64,000 nt of DNA from Thermosinus carboxydivorans Nor1. GTDB lineage: Bacteria > Bacillota > Negativicutes > Sporomusales > Thermosinaceae. The DNA is taken from assembly GCF_000169155.1 (NCBI RefSeq), contig NZ_AAWL01000001.1:62001-126000 (forward strand). Reading direction: 5' to 3'. A program made the translations under genes and the position numbers. The notes beneath the pieces are model-generated. The model did no database searches. It saw only the letters and a program-made list of their open reading frames with translations, and was not told the DNA's origin. This document shows positions 17,257-26,554 of this stretch, in pieces (the first letter of the stretch is position 1; every line of letters starts with the position of its first letter).

Positions 17257-18863
17257 ACCACTTTGCCGCCGACGATGGTGCACACGGCCCGGGTAGCGGG
17301 GATGGCTTCCGGCGGGATCGCCAAAATATCCTGTGACAGAACGACGATGTCGGCCAGCTTGCCAGGCGTAAGGGAGCCTTTTTCGTGCTCGGCAAATTCA
17401 GCATAGGCGCCGCTCACAGTGTAGGCGCGGACGGCTTCTTCTACCGTTACTTTTTGTTCTGGTACCCAGCCGTCCGGATATTGGCCATCTTTGGTGCGGC
17501 GGGTTACAGCAGCATAAATGCCGAGGAAGGGGCTGAGGGGTGCGACCGGCCAGTCGGTGCCGAAAGTGACGGTGACGCCGGCATCTAACAGGGAGCGGAA
17601 GGCGTAAGTGTAGCGGCAGCGGGCGGCGCCCAGGCGGCGTTCGGCCCAGCCGCCGTCGTCGAGGATGTGGGCCGGCTGCACGGAGGCGATAACGCCCAGG
17701 GCGGCCATACGCTTAATATCTTCCGGGCGCAGGTGCTGGGCGTGCTCGATGCGGAAGCGCCGGTCACGGGGCCCATTGGCGGCCATGACCGCGGCAAAAA
17801 TATCAAGCAGTAAATGGTTGGCACGGTCGCCGATGGCGTGGACGGACACGCTTAAGCCGGCCCGGTCGGCAGCGCCGATGCGCTCCTGCATGCTGCCAGG
17901 GGGATACATCTCGTCTTGCAGCAGGCCGGCAGTGTGGGGGGCATCACAGTAGGGCTCGAACATATATGCAGTGGCCGAGCCGAGGGAACCGTCAACAAAC
18001 CCCTTGACCCCGCCCAGCCGCAGCCACTTATCCGCCGGCGCCCCCTCGGCGCGGAGGGCAACCTGCTGTTGCCAGCTAGTCAAAGGCGTGCGGGCGTAAA
18101 TGCGCAACGTCAGTAGTCCGCGGGCGTGAAACCGGCAAAAGGCATTCCAGTCGTGCCAGTCTTTCCAGGCGGTTACGTCCTGCACCGAAGTCACGCCCAG
18201 CGCTGCGGCATGGCGGAGGGCGGCGGCCAGCGCCGCATCATATTCCTTTTCCTCAGGCGGCGGAATGACGCGCTGCACCAACTCCATGGCGGCGTCCCTA
18301 AGGATTCCGGTAGGCTCGCCGGTCGCCGGGTCGCGATCGAGCTGGCCGCCGGCCGGGTCGGTCGTAGTACGGGTAATACCGGCAAGGGTGAGGGCGGCGC
18401 TGTTGGCGACGGCCATATGCAGGTCGCTGCGGGTTACAAAGACAGGGTGGTTAGGTGTATAAGGGTCGAGCAAGGCTTTGTCCGGCAGCTTGCCGTCCGG
18501 CCATTCTTCCTGGTCCCAGCCGCCACCGGTCACCCACTGGCCGGGCGGCAGGGCGCGAGCCCGGCGGGCGATTGTCTCCGCGAACGCCTGGCGGGTAGCC
18601 GTTCCCCGCAGGTCAAGAGTAAGCAGCTGGAGACCGCCCATCAGCAGATGGGTGTGATTATCAATGAAGCCCGGCAGTGCCCGCCGGCCAGCAAGGTTGA
18701 TAAGTTCGGTGCGCCGAGCGCGGTAGGGGCGGACCGTTGCTTCATCACCTACGGCCAGGATACGGTCGCCGCTGATGGCGACAGCCGTGGCGGCAGGACA
18801 TGCCGCATCGCCAGTCCAAAACAGCCCATTATACAGGATAAGATCGGCGGTCGGGGTAGTCAT
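17244..18863 (-). CDS. YtcJ-like metal-dependent amidohydrolase
   Basis: A 539-residue amidohydrolase-3 family enzyme. Metal ligands are visible in GFIDNHTHLLMGG (HxH), SVHAIGDRANH, IEHAQHL and FGTDWPVAPL. The DQEEWPDGKLPD and VFVTRSDLHMAVANS blocks are typical of the YtcJ/NfdA group, which hydrolyses N-substituted formamides or similar amides. No signal peptide is present, so the enzyme is cytoplasmic. The ATG at 18863 has GGGAGG 6 nt upstream; an upstream ATG would add seven residues without a site. The gene is monocistronic and converges on rsuA with a 13-bp 3' overlap. The substrate is unknown. Confidence 0.88.
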   Translation of the reverse strand: MTTPTADLILYNGLFWTGDAACPAATAVAISGDRILAVGDEATVRPYRARRTELINLAGRRALPGFIDNHTHLLMGGLQLLTLDLRGTATRQAFAETIARRARALPPGQWVTGGGWDQEEWPDGKLPDKALLDPYTPNHPVFVTRSDLHMAVANSAALTLAGITRTTTDPAGGQLDRDPATGEPTGILRDAAMELVQRVIPPPEEKEYDAALAAALRHAAALGVTSVQDVTAWKDWHDWNAFCRFHARGLLTLRIYARTPLTSWQQQVALRAEGAPADKWLRLGGVKGFVDGSLGSATAYMFEPYCDAPHTAGLLQDEMYPPGSMQERIGAADRAGLSVSVHAIGDRANHLLLDIFAAVMAANGPRDRRFRIEHAQHLRPEDIKRMAALGVIASVQPAHILDDGGWAERRLGAARCRYTYAFRSLLDAGVTVTFGTDWPVAPLSPFLGIYAAVTRRTKDGQYPDGWVPEQKVTVEEAVRAYTVSGAYAEFAEHEKGSLTPGKLADIVVLSQDILAIPPEAIPATRAVCTIVGGKVVYET

Positions 18864-18922
18864 AGCATACCTCCCGGTTTCCATATTTTTTATAATACGG
18901 CGCAGATGAACTGCCAGCAGCC

Positions 18923-19084
18923 TTAACTGGATTTTAGGATATAGATTCCGGCGATCATAAAGCCGATACCGATAAGCGACCGTCCGATCGATACTTTATC
19001 GCCGAGGATGACGATCGAAAAGAAGAGGAGAAATAGATAATAGATAAGCGTTATTTTGTTTTTTCCACGAAATGCACGATTTTC
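18923..19084 (-). pseudogene. Remnant: C-terminal end of a small multidrug/EamA-type transporter
   Basis: An open minus-strand frame without a start encodes FRGKNKITLIYYLFLLFFSI, then VILGDKVSIGRSLIGIGFMI, then AGIYILKSS and a stop. This matches the last two helices of the drug/metabolite transporter superfamily (the loop ILGDKVS followed by a glycine-rich helix). The sequence upstream of ENRAFRGK is charged, not membrane-like, and no start or ribosome site is found, so only the C-terminus survives. The 18864-19225 gap otherwise shows no gene. Confidence 0.5.
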
Positions 19085-19225
19085 CTGCCGTCGCCTCGCC
19101 AGCCGCGCTTGCGGCGCTTGCCGTTATTTTTGGCTGGGCAAGCAGACGTTCGGCAGGGAATTTGGTAGAAGCAAGCGAACTCAATTTTTGAATATTATGG
19201 CCATGCTTTGCGGGAGAGAAAACAA

Positions 19226-19993
19226 TTGTTGACACGCCGACAATTTTTGAAATTGTTCGCCACAACGGTTGCGGTAACGAGCGCCTTGGAACTTGTTATG
19301 CAGATGCCTACCGGCAGTGGTGCCGCCAACCGGGAAATTCCTATCTTGCTTTATCACCGGGTAGGACATACCCGCGGCCACCTCACCGTCTCGCCCGAGC
19401 GGTTCGCCGCCGATTTGGCCGAACTGGCCGCCGCTGGCTACCGGACAATTACCCTTGAGCAGTTTGAAGCATTTCTCCAGGACCGCAATGTTGAACTGCC
19501 TGATAAACCGCTGCTCATCACTTTCGACGATGGATACCGGGATAACTACGAGCAGGCTTTTCCTCTTTTGCAGCGGTACAATATGCAGGCCGCCTTTTTT
19601 ATCATTACCGGGATGATCGGTCAGCCGGAGCGGCTGTCGGGCGCTCAGATCAGGGAGATGGCCGGCGCGGGCATGTCCTTTGGTTCCCATACCGTCAGCC
19701 ACCGCAGCCTGGGTGACCTGCCGGTGCCGGAAATTCAGCAGGAGCTGGCCCTCTCCAAGTTTGACCTGGAGGACTTACTTGGCCGACCGGTGCGCTCCAT
19801 CGCCTATCCCAAGGGCAGCTATAATTACGATACGATCAAACTGGCCGAGGAAAACGGCTATGTCGCCGGGTTTACCACCCTTCACGGCAAAAGCTCAAAG
19901 AAGACCCACCCATTTGCCTTGCGGCGCATCCCCTTGTTCAGTTTTGACGGCGATATTTGGACGATTATGGCCAAACGGGGGCGGGCGGAGTGA
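19226..19993 (+). CDS. Tat-exported polysaccharide deacetylase (NodB-type)
   Basis: A 255-residue exported carbohydrate esterase. The N-terminus ([20 protein letters not shown]) has a twin-arginine signal. The NodB domain shows [17 protein letters not shown] (metal Asp), [15 protein letters not shown] (HxxxH metal ligands) and [11 protein letters not shown]. It removes acetyl groups from peptidoglycan or another polysaccharide in the envelope. The start is TTG at 19226, 7 nt after GGGAGAG; a TTG at 19208 would add six residues. A hairpin terminator follows, shared with convergent corA. Confidence 0.88.
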   Translation: MLTRRQFLKLFATTVAVTSALELVMQMPTGSGAANREIPILLYHRVGHTRGHLTVSPERFAADLAELAAAGYRTITLEQFEAFLQDRNVELPDKPLLITFDDGYRDNYEQAFPLLQRYNMQAAFFIITGMIGQPERLSGAQIREMAGAGMSFGSHTVSHRSLGDLPVPEIQQELALSKFDLEDLLGRPVRSIAYPKGSYNYDTIKLAEENGYVAGFTTLHGKSSKKTHPFALRRIPLFSFDGDIWTIMAKRGRAE

Positions 19994-19998
19994 AAAGC

Positions 19999-20037
19999 AA
20001 AAGCATCAGGACCATCTCGTCAGTCCTGATGCTTTTA
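19999..20037. terminator. Terminator between the deacetylase and corA
   Basis: AAAGCATCAGGAC pairs with GTCCTGATGCTTT across a 10-nt loop, with T-rich flanks (TTTTATATTG) on the + side and an A-rich + strand (GAAAAGCA) that gives Ts on the minus side. Confidence 0.8.
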
Positions 20038-20053
20038 TATTGCCCGTCGGATC

Positions 20054-21007
20054 CTAAAACATGCCTTTTTTCCATAGGGTAAATGCACTGATACCGGTAA
20101 TAGTTGTCGACAACAGGAATACATAGAAGAACCCATAATCACTGTCTTTAAAGGGTACATCGACGTTCATCCCCCAGAAACTGGCAATTACTGTGGGAAT
20201 GGCCAGCAAGATGGTCATGGCCGCGAGAAATTTCATGACTATGTTTAGATTGTTGGAAATGATGGAAGCAAAGGCATCCATCATGCTGCTAAGGATGTTG
20301 CCATACATTTCGACCATTTCGATGGCCTGCTTGTTTTCAATGATGACGTCTTCCAAGAGGTCTTCGTCTTCTTCATACATTTTAATCAGGTGCTGCAGTT
20401 GGGTGTTGCTGCGCAGGCGCAGCAACTTTTCCAGTACGATGCCGTTGGACCGCAGCGATGCGGTGAAATAGGTAAGGCCTTTTTGTAATTCTAGGAGTTG
20501 GAAAAATTCCTGATTTTGCATCGACTGCCGGAGCTGCAGTTCAATATCGTCGGAGCGGCGGTTGATTTGCTCGAGATATTTAAGATACAGCGTGGCCGAT
20601 TTGTACAGGATTTGAAACAGAAACCGCGTCTTTTTAAAGGTGCTGAAGGTTTTGGCAGTGGCGCTGTTGAAGCAGGCCAGGACGTCGTTGGGCTCCAGAC
20701 AGACTGTGATAAAGCAGTCAGCGGTGATAATAATGCCGAGCGGCAGCGTATCGTACATGTCTTTGCCCCGCATAATGGGAATGTTGGTAATTACCAGTAC
20801 ATAGTTATCCTCGATTTCCACACGGGACCGTTCTTCCTCGTCCAGCGCCGCCTTGATGACGTCGTGCGGCAGACTAGTAACGGCCGCAACGGCGTCGATT
20901 TCTTCTGCCGTGGGGTTGATAAGGTTATACCATGCCCCCTTGACCGGTGTCGAATTAAGCGACAGTTCGTACAGCGTTTCACAATTGCTCTTATAGATTT
21001 TGAGCAC
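20054..21007 (-). CDS. corA: CorA-family Mg2+/divalent cation channel
   Basis: A 317-residue CorA channel subunit. A large acidic cytoplasmic domain (helices with EEERSRVEIEDNYVLVITNI and the long coiled stalk) leads to two C-terminal helices. The signature loop between them reads FWGMNVDVPF (GMN). The C-terminus WKKGMF is the usual basic tail. Start is GTG at 21007, 8 nt after AAAGGAGG; an ATG ten codons upstream lacks a site. The pentamer would import magnesium (or cobalt/nickel). The 21008-21320 gap upstream holds its promoter region and the tRNA-Ser promoter; no known Mg riboswitch was recognised. Confidence 0.93.
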   Translation of the reverse strand: MLKIYKSNCETLYELSLNSTPVKGAWYNLINPTAEEIDAVAAVTSLPHDVIKAALDEEERSRVEIEDNYVLVITNIPIMRGKDMYDTLPLGIIITADCFITVCLEPNDVLACFNSATAKTFSTFKKTRFLFQILYKSATLYLKYLEQINRRSDDIELQLRQSMQNQEFFQLLELQKGLTYFTASLRSNGIVLEKLLRLRSNTQLQHLIKMYEEDEDLLEDVIIENKQAIEMVEMYGNILSSMMDAFASIISNNLNIVMKFLAAMTILLAIPTVIASFWGMNVDVPFKDSDYGFFYVFLLSTTITGISAFTLWKKGMF

Positions 21008-21273
21008 GGTGTTTCCTCCTTTCGTGTGGGGAAACACCCATTCTTGTATTTCTAAAACTTAGAAAAGCAAGAAAAATGGATATTTCCCCTCTTTTGTTGT
21101 AAAAATAATCGTGTCGATGAACTAGGTCGGTCTACATCCATTTTTCTCACCTGCCCGAGTTTTTTTATCTGTTTACTTAAACTATAATCCTATATACTAT
21201 AATAGTCAATAGAAAGGATAAAAATAACCGCGCATCGTAAGGGTTGGTGCAAAATTTCCCAGGCGCATATTAG

Positions 21274-21302
21274 TTGACAAGGTTTTTGTTGACTGCTATA
21301 AT
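21274..21302 (+). promoter_or_regulatory. Consensus sigma-A promoter for the tRNA-Ser pair
   Basis: TTGACA (21274-21279), a 17-bp spacer and TATAAT (21297-21302) with an extended TGC. The first tRNA begins 19 nt downstream. Confidence 0.85.
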
Positions 21303-21320
21303 ACTAAATGTGTCGGGCAC

Positions 21321-21409
21321 GGAGGGGTGTCCGAGTGGTTTATGGAGCTGGTCTTGAAAACCAGTGATCCCGCAAGGGACCGTGGGTTCGAATCCCACCC
21401 CCTCCGCCA
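21321..21409 (+). tRNA. tRNA-Ser (anticodon TGA)
   Basis: An 89-nt class II tRNA with acceptor GGAGGGG pairing with CCCCTCC, encoded CCA, and anticodon stem CTGGT/ACCAG around the TGA anticodon. The long variable arm GATCCCGCAAGGGACC identifies serine. It is the first of two serine tRNAs behind a consensus promoter. Confidence 0.95.
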
Positions 21410-21442
21410 TTCGCGCAGGATGGTGGGAAAAGTAGCATATAC

Positions 21443-21533
21443 GGAGTGGTACTCAAGTGGCTGAAGAGGACGGTTTGCTAAATCGTTAGGGGTCGTAAGG
21501 CCCGCGAGGGTTCAAATCCCTCCCACTCCGCCA
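21443..21533 (+). tRNA. tRNA-Ser (anticodon GCT)
   Basis: A 91-nt class II tRNA with acceptor GGAGTGG pairing with CCACTCC, encoded CCA, anticodon stem ACGGT/ATCGT around GCT, and a long variable arm (GGGGTCGTAAGGCCC). It lies 33 nt after the TGA isoacceptor and is probably cotranscribed with it. Confidence 0.95.
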
Positions 21534-21712
21534 TACATAACAACAGCGGCTATCGGGCAAAGGTCGATGGCCGTTTTTATTTTGCCCTGACAGGAGAAAA
21601 TTTCCTGTAGGATGAAGCAGGATTTTAAAAAAATCGGGAGAATAACCATTATGGCAAAATGCCAACCCGGCCAACGCAGCTACGGCGGGATTGCCGATAA
21701 GGGTGAGCGGAA

Positions 21713-22057
21713 ATGGGACAACACGAAACAATTTATATCGTTGGGAATGCGAAAGCGGGGCAGAATAATCCCATCACCCTTAATTACGGTCAGTTTTTTA
21801 TCGCTTTTGTCGTCCACCGGGAAACGGGCGAGATATTGGAATGCGGCGCCTCGGTGATGCTGGATGTGACCAACCGGTTTATTCGGCAGCTGTTTGTCGG
21901 AAAAAGCATGGAAACCAGTCCGTTTGAGGTGCAGAAAGAATTGGAAGCACGCTATTTCGGCTCTTCGCAGAAGGCGATTTTAACAGCCTTTAAGGACGCG
22001 CAGCGGAAATTTAATCTTTACAAGCAGGGTGAAAAAGTCGACCTGCAGGGTATATAA
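21713..22057 (+). CDS. DUF3870 family protein
   Basis: A 114-residue soluble protein resembling DUF3870: TIYIVGNAKAGQNNPIT, then GQFFIAFVVHRETGEILECG and a C-terminal FVGKSMETSPFEVQKELEARY. The family has no established role; members are small cytoplasmic proteins, often near amino-acid or dicarboxylate metabolism genes in anaerobic Firmicutes. The ribosome site is weak (GGGTGAGCGG). An alternative frame in the same region starts earlier but lacks family similarity. A long hairpin terminator follows. Confidence 0.7.
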   Translation: MGQHETIYIVGNAKAGQNNPITLNYGQFFIAFVVHRETGEILECGASVMLDVTNRFIRQLFVGKSMETSPFEVQKELEARYFGSSQKAILTAFKDAQRKFNLYKQGEKVDLQGI

Positions 22058-22105
22058 TTTTAAGCAAGTAAATAAGAGCGCTGCTTCATTTATCATGCGT
22101 AAATG

Positions 22106-22156
22106 AAATCCAGCGGAAAACCCGGTGCTGTACCGGCTGTTTCCGGCTGGATTTTT
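22106..22156 (+). terminator. Long hairpin terminator after the DUF3870 gene
   Basis: AAATCCAGC pairs with GCTGGATTT. An inner GGAAAAC/GTTTCC pairing and a CCGG/CCGG tip extend it, followed by a T-run. Confidence 0.75.
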
Positions 22157-22206
22157 GTTTGCTTGCCGGCGGGTCGACCGCAACAACCAGTGGAGGGTGA
22201 TACGCC

Positions 22207-23295
22207 ATGAAGATTACCGCAATCAAGGTCGGAAAAGTACGCATACCCCTGAAAAAGCCGTTTAAGACGGCCCTGCGCACGGTATATGCCGCGGAAGACA
22301 TTGTTGTTAAGGTTATTACTGATGAGGGGGTTATAGGGTTTGGCAGCGCTGCGCCGACCGCCGTCATCACCGGCGATACCCAGGGCGCCATTGTGGCCGC
22401 CATCTGGGACTGTATTGCCCCGAAGATCATCGGGATGGAAGCCGACCGGCTGGAGGAGTTGATGGCCGCACTGGACGGGGCCGCGGTCCATAATACCAGC
22501 GCCAAGGCGGCCGTAGACATCGCGCTGTACGACCTTTTCGGCAAAATTCACGGCCTGCCGGTATACAAGCTGTTCGGTGGCTACCGGCGGGAAGTGACGA
22601 CCGACCTGACAATAAGCGTCAATTCTCCGGAAGAGATGGTCCAGGACGCGTTGGAAGCGGTAGCGGCCGGCTACTCGGAACTGAAGATCAAGGTAGGTAC
22701 CGATGCCGAGCTGGATATCCGCCGGGTCAAGGCCGTTCGCCAGGCCGTCGGGCCGGCCGTCAAGATCCGCTTGGATGCCAACCAGGGCTGGAAGCCCAAA
22801 GAAGCGGTCCGTACCATCCGGCGCATGGAAGACCTGGGACTGGCGATTGAACTGGTCGAGCAGCCGGTTGCGGCGCAAGACCTCGAAGGGCTGAAATTTG
22901 TCACCGATCACGTCGAAACAGATATTTTGGCCGACGAGGCTGTCTCCGGCCCGGCAGATGCCTTCCGCATCCTCGCGATGCGGGCCGCTGACCTGATTAA
23001 TATTAAACTGATGAAAGCCGGCGGTTTGCACAATGCCCTTAAAATTTGCCATTTGGCGGAAACCATGGGCGTTGAGTGCATGATGGGCTGTATGCTTGAG
23101 AGCAAAATCGGCATCACGGCGGCGGCCAGCTTTGCCGCCGCGAAAAAGAACATTACCCGGGCCGATCTGGATGCGGCCGTGCTGCTGGCGGAAGACCCCG
23201 TATTAGGTGGCGTGGCTTTCGACCAAAATCGGATTTTACTGCCGGAGGCGCCGGGTTTTGGCGTCGAAGACGTAAAAGGTTGGCAGGAAATCTGA
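22207..23295 (+). CDS. Dipeptide epimerase (L-Ala-D/L-Glu epimerase-like, enolase superfamily)
   Basis: A 362-residue member of the mandelate-racemase/muconate-lactonizing branch of the enolase superfamily. Catalytic and metal residues are visible in order: ELKIKVG (KxK base), IRLDANQGW (Asp), LVEQPVAA (Glu), ILADEAVSG (Asp) and NIKLMKAGGL (second base Lys). This set fits L-Ala-D/L-Glu epimerases, which recycle murein peptides, though other dipeptide specificities share it. GGAGGGTG precedes the ATG. It is followed by a dicarboxylate or amino-acid carrier gene, in line with catabolism of recovered amino acids. Confidence 0.88.
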   Translation: MKITAIKVGKVRIPLKKPFKTALRTVYAAEDIVVKVITDEGVIGFGSAAPTAVITGDTQGAIVAAIWDCIAPKIIGMEADRLEELMAALDGAAVHNTSAKAAVDIALYDLFGKIHGLPVYKLFGGYRREVTTDLTISVNSPEEMVQDALEAVAAGYSELKIKVGTDAELDIRRVKAVRQAVGPAVKIRLDANQGWKPKEAVRTIRRMEDLGLAIELVEQPVAAQDLEGLKFVTDHVETDILADEAVSGPADAFRILAMRAADLINIKLMKAGGLHNALKICHLAETMGVECMMGCMLESKIGITAAASFAAAKKNITRADLDAAVLLAEDPVLGGVAFDQNRILLPEAPGFGVEDVKGWQEI

Positions 23296-23434
23296 TCTGG
23301 CCGGGTGGTGCGCTCAGCATGCGGCGCTTTGGCCGGACAGTTTTCCATATAGGCGGTACAAGGGAGGAGAGACAGCTGACAGCGGCTAGTGAACAGTACG
23401 TAGAATTTTAGCAAGAAAGAAGGAGGAAGTTCAT

Positions 23435-24805
23435 TTGGGCATTGTTATTTCGTTGATTGTCACTTTTTGGGTCGGCTATCTTATAACCCGCAAGTACAAG
23501 CCACAGCCGGTCTTGTTCATGGCCGGCCTGATCCTGATGTTCTGCGGGGTGGCCTTAGGGCTGGGCGCCATCCTGCCGGCAAAAAACAGCACGGGATCGG
23601 TCTTTTTTGATGCCTTTGAGTTTATCAAACAGACCTTCAGTTCCCGGGCGGCGGGGTTGGGTCTCAACATCATGGCAGTAGGCGGCTTTGCCCGCTATAT
23701 GGACCACATTGGTGCCAGCAAAGCGCTGGTTAGGCTCACTATTCGTCCTCTGCTGGCTCTACGGGCGCCTTATCTTGTGATGGCCGCCTCCTGGGTCGTA
23801 GGCATGCTACTCGGCCTGTGCATCAACAGCGCATCCGGCCTGGCCATGCTGCTCATGGTAACGCTTTTCCCCGTCCTAGTAAGCCTCGGCGTCAGCCGCC
23901 TGTCCGCTACGGCGGTGATTGCCACGACGCTTTGCCTCGATTGGAGCCCCAGCGACACGGGTACGATTTTGTCGGCGCAGACCGCCGGTCTCGATCCGGT
24001 GCTGTACTGGACCAATTATCAAATCCCAATCGCTTTAACGGTCATGCCGGTAGTGGCCGGTCTCCATTACTTTACGCAAAAGTGGATGGACAAGCGGGAC
24101 GGCCATGAGGTAGTGCCCATTGTATTGGACAAGACAAATGCCGACAATGATGAAGAATGTGTTCCCATGATTTACGCTATTTTGCCTACGTTACCTCTGG
24201 CACTCATTCTGATTTTCAGCAACCTGTGGATTTCCTGGATCAAGATGGACATCATTAAGGCGATGTTTATCGGCGTGTTTATTGCCATGATCTTCGAATA
24301 TGTCCGCACGCGCGACGGGAAGAAGGTCCTCGATGGCATTCAGTCCTTCTTTGACGGGCTGGGCATGCAAATGGCCAATGTTATTACCCTTATTGTCGCC
24401 GGTGAAACTTTTGCCAAGGGTCTTACTACCATCGGCACTATTGACGCCATCATCAAAGGCGCTCAAACCTCCGGTTTCGGCGCTACCGGCATGATCCTGG
24501 TGATGGTCGGCATTATCGCCGGCTGCTCCATCGTCATGGGCTCCGGCAACGCACCTTTCTTCGCGTTTGCTTCGCTGACGCCCACCGTCGCGGCCAAAAT
24601 GGGGGTTGCTCCCGTTCTGATGCTGCTGCCCATGCATTTTGCCGCCAGCATCGCGCGCAGCGTATCGCCTATTACCGCCGTTATTGTCGTTTCGTCCAGC
24701 ATGGGCGGTGTCTCGCCGTTTGACTTGGTGAAGCGAACCGCCATTCCTATGGCGGGCGCCATGCTTGTCAACGTTATCGGTACTTTTGTCTATTTCTACC
24801 GGTAA
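23435..24805 (+). CDS. dcuC: DcuC-family anaerobic C4-dicarboxylate carrier
   Basis: A 456-residue polytopic membrane protein with about 12 helices, of the DcuC family. Typical blocks are GLGLNIMAVGGFARYMDHIG, the LCLDWSPSDTGTILSAQTAG segment and a conserved second half with IVMGSGNAPFFAFASLTP and ARSVSPITAVIVVSSSMGG. The family exchanges or exports C4-dicarboxylates such as succinate during fermentation. Start is TTG, 9 nt after AAGGAGG. It may be cotranscribed with the epimerase gene 139 nt upstream. A tight terminator follows. Confidence 0.9.
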   Translation: MGIVISLIVTFWVGYLITRKYKPQPVLFMAGLILMFCGVALGLGAILPAKNSTGSVFFDAFEFIKQTFSSRAAGLGLNIMAVGGFARYMDHIGASKALVRLTIRPLLALRAPYLVMAASWVVGMLLGLCINSASGLAMLLMVTLFPVLVSLGVSRLSATAVIATTLCLDWSPSDTGTILSAQTAGLDPVLYWTNYQIPIALTVMPVVAGLHYFTQKWMDKRDGHEVVPIVLDKTNADNDEECVPMIYAILPTLPLALILIFSNLWISWIKMDIIKAMFIGVFIAMIFEYVRTRDGKKVLDGIQSFFDGLGMQMANVITLIVAGETFAKGLTTIGTIDAIIKGAQTSGFGATGMILVMVGIIAGCSIVMGSGNAPFFAFASLTPTVAAKMGVAPVLMLLPMHFAASIARSVSPITAVIVVSSSMGGVSPFDLVKRTAIPMAGAMLVNVIGTFVYFYR

Positions 24806-24823
24806 TTATATGCAATTTTTTTC

Positions 24824-24847
24824 GACGCCAACATGGCGTCTTTTTTT
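24824..24847 (+). terminator. Terminator after dcuC
   Basis: GACGCC-AACAT-GGCGTC followed by seven Ts. Confidence 0.85.
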
Positions 24848-24899
24848 GTACCACCACTTGCCACTTTCCGCTTACCATTTTCCAGGGTAAATAAAAGAG

Positions 24900-24927
24900 T
24901 TTACAACTGATGAAAATTGGCGATAAT
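24900..24927 (+). promoter_or_regulatory. Candidate promoter of the Wadjet operon
   Basis: TTTACA (24900-24905), a 16-bp spacer and GATAAT (24922-24927), 116 nt before the first jet gene and after the dcuC terminator. Confidence 0.4.
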
Positions 24928-25042
24928 TACAAGCAGGACTTTGATACAAATTGTCGGAATTTAAGGCATTAGAGATTAGCCGTTGGCCGAGTCGATTCTT
25001 TATAGGACGAGGCGCGGACAGCGGCCTTTAGGGAATGATGGC

Positions 25043-26554
25043 ATGAACGAACAGGACTTGCGGCCGATTGTGGAAACAAGCTATCTTAACCGGGAAAATA
25101 GCTGGCGCTACCGGGCGATTCTGCGCTACTGTTTTGTGCAGCATGAACGACTGCATCACTATGTATATCCGGAAGAAATTTACCAGCACCTGAAGGCAAG
25201 CCCCTTTTTTGCCGAATATACCGAAGACCAGCTGCAGCAGGACCTAAAGCAGCTGGTCGAGTGGAAGAACCTCATTCCTCGCCAGGAGACGGGGCGGGTA
25301 CATACGATTGAGGATTTTAAACGGAAAAAGTTTCGCTATCAATGCACGCCCTACACGATTGAAATCGAGCGGATGGTGGCGCGCCTGCAGCAGTTAGGCG
25401 ACAGTTTCGGCGGGTCGCTGGAGGCAACGCTGTTTGAACGGCTGCTTACTGCCCTTACCAGGCTGCTGGCGGAAGGCCCGTCGCTGCCGCCGGAAGAACT
25501 TTTTCGGGCCTGGGATGACCTTTACGGCCATTTTCGTTCCCTGGTCCAGAATGCTTCCGACTACCTTGCCCATCTCAAAAGCGATAAAGTGGAAGAACAG
25601 ATGCAGACCGAGGCCTTTATCGCCTATAAATCCGCATTTACCCAGTACCTGCAGAATTTTATTCTCGGCATGCAGCGCACGGCCGCCAAAATCGAGGCCG
25701 TATTGAAAAAAGCGCCAGCCGATAGGGTGAAGCTCATTGCCGAACGGCTGGCCGAATACCAGCTCAGCATTCCCCGCCTGGACAGCCAGCCCAGCCGGGA
25801 AGAATGGGTGACATTGTACCTTGACCAGTATGCCAGTTTGGCCGAGTGGTTTTTGGGGCGGCCCAACCACCCCAGTGAACTCATCACCCTCCAGAACGAA
25901 ACGACCGATACTATCCGTCGTATTGCCCGCTTTGCCCAGCGGATCAGCGAGCGCCATCAGGCTTTTCGCAGCCGGCGCCATGATTACCTCTATTTGGCGG
26001 GGTGGTTTGCCCGCACGGAGGGGTTAGACGAAGCTCACCGGCTGGCGGCGATGTTGTTTGGCGTACCCCATTCGCGTCATTTGTATGCCCAGCCGCGCGC
26101 GAGCGACGACTTTGACTTGACGGTTTGGGCCGAACCGCCAACCATAGTAACGACCGCGCCCCGCCTGCCTGGTATGCGGGAACGGAGCCGGCCGGGAGCG
26201 CTCATTGACCGCCGCGCCGAAAAAGAGGCGGCGCTGGCCGCGTATATTCGCGCCCAGCACGACCGGGAAAGGCTGATTGACCAGCTTATTGTCGACAACA
26301 AAATCGTGCTGGCCGACCTGCCGGAGGTTGACCCGCATGTGCGCAAGACCTTGCTGGCCTGGATTGCCCGCTGCATGCAGCGCGAAGACCGCACCATCCA
26401 GACGGAAGCGGGCAGACGCATCCGGCTGGTAACCGCCCCGGGCGGCCACCGGGTAGTTTTGCGCAGTGCTGACGGATGGCTGGAACTGCCCGCGTTTATT
26501 ATTGAATTCGTCGACGCCCGGCCGGCTATGAAGGCAGGTGAGGCCCGTGGCTGA
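25043..26554 (+). CDS. jetA: Wadjet JetA (DUF2397/TIGR02677 type, kleisin-like)
   Basis: A 503-residue protein starting MNEQDLRPIVETSYLNRENS. Winged-helix-like N-terminus (YRAILRYCFVQHERLHHYVY, then EEIYQHL), a long helical middle with Gln/Leu-rich segments, and a C-terminal ERLIDQLIVDNKIVLADLPE region match the DUF2397 family. These are the kleisin-like subunits of SMC-type Wadjet complexes. ATG at 25043 is chosen over an upstream TTG (24983) because family similarity starts there. It is the first of four overlapping or closely spaced genes. In the known mechanism, JetABC extrudes DNA loops and detects small circular DNA. Confidence 0.85.
   Translation: MNEQDLRPIVETSYLNRENSWRYRAILRYCFVQHERLHHYVYPEEIYQHLKASPFFAEYTEDQLQQDLKQLVEWKNLIPRQETGRVHTIEDFKRKKFRYQCTPYTIEIERMVARLQQLGDSFGGSLEATLFERLLTALTRLLAEGPSLPPEELFRAWDDLYGHFRSLVQNASDYLAHLKSDKVEEQMQTEAFIAYKSAFTQYLQNFILGMQRTAAKIEAVLKKAPADRVKLIAERLAEYQLSIPRLDSQPSREEWVTLYLDQYASLAEWFLGRPNHPSELITLQNETTDTIRRIARFAQRISERHQAFRSRRHDYLYLAGWFARTEGLDEAHRLAAMLFGVPHSRHLYAQPRASDDFDLTVWAEPPTIVTTAPRLPGMRERSRPGALIDRRAEKEAALAAYIRAQHDRERLIDQLIVDNKIVLADLPEVDPHVRKTLLAWIARCMQREDRTIQTEAGRRIRLVTAPGGHRVVLRSADGWLELPAFIIEFVDARPAMKAGEARG

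Noticed and set aside
19073-19150. Minus-strand frame ending KRRKRGWRGDGRKIVHFVEKTK as the tail of a gene
   Set aside because: It reads like a coding tail but no start, upstream domain or ribosome site could be found, and it competes with the transporter remnant in another frame.
21008-21273. Magnesium riboswitch upstream of corA
   Set aside because: The leader is AT-rich and no M-box or ykkC-like conserved core could be recognised by eye; a covariance-model search would decide.
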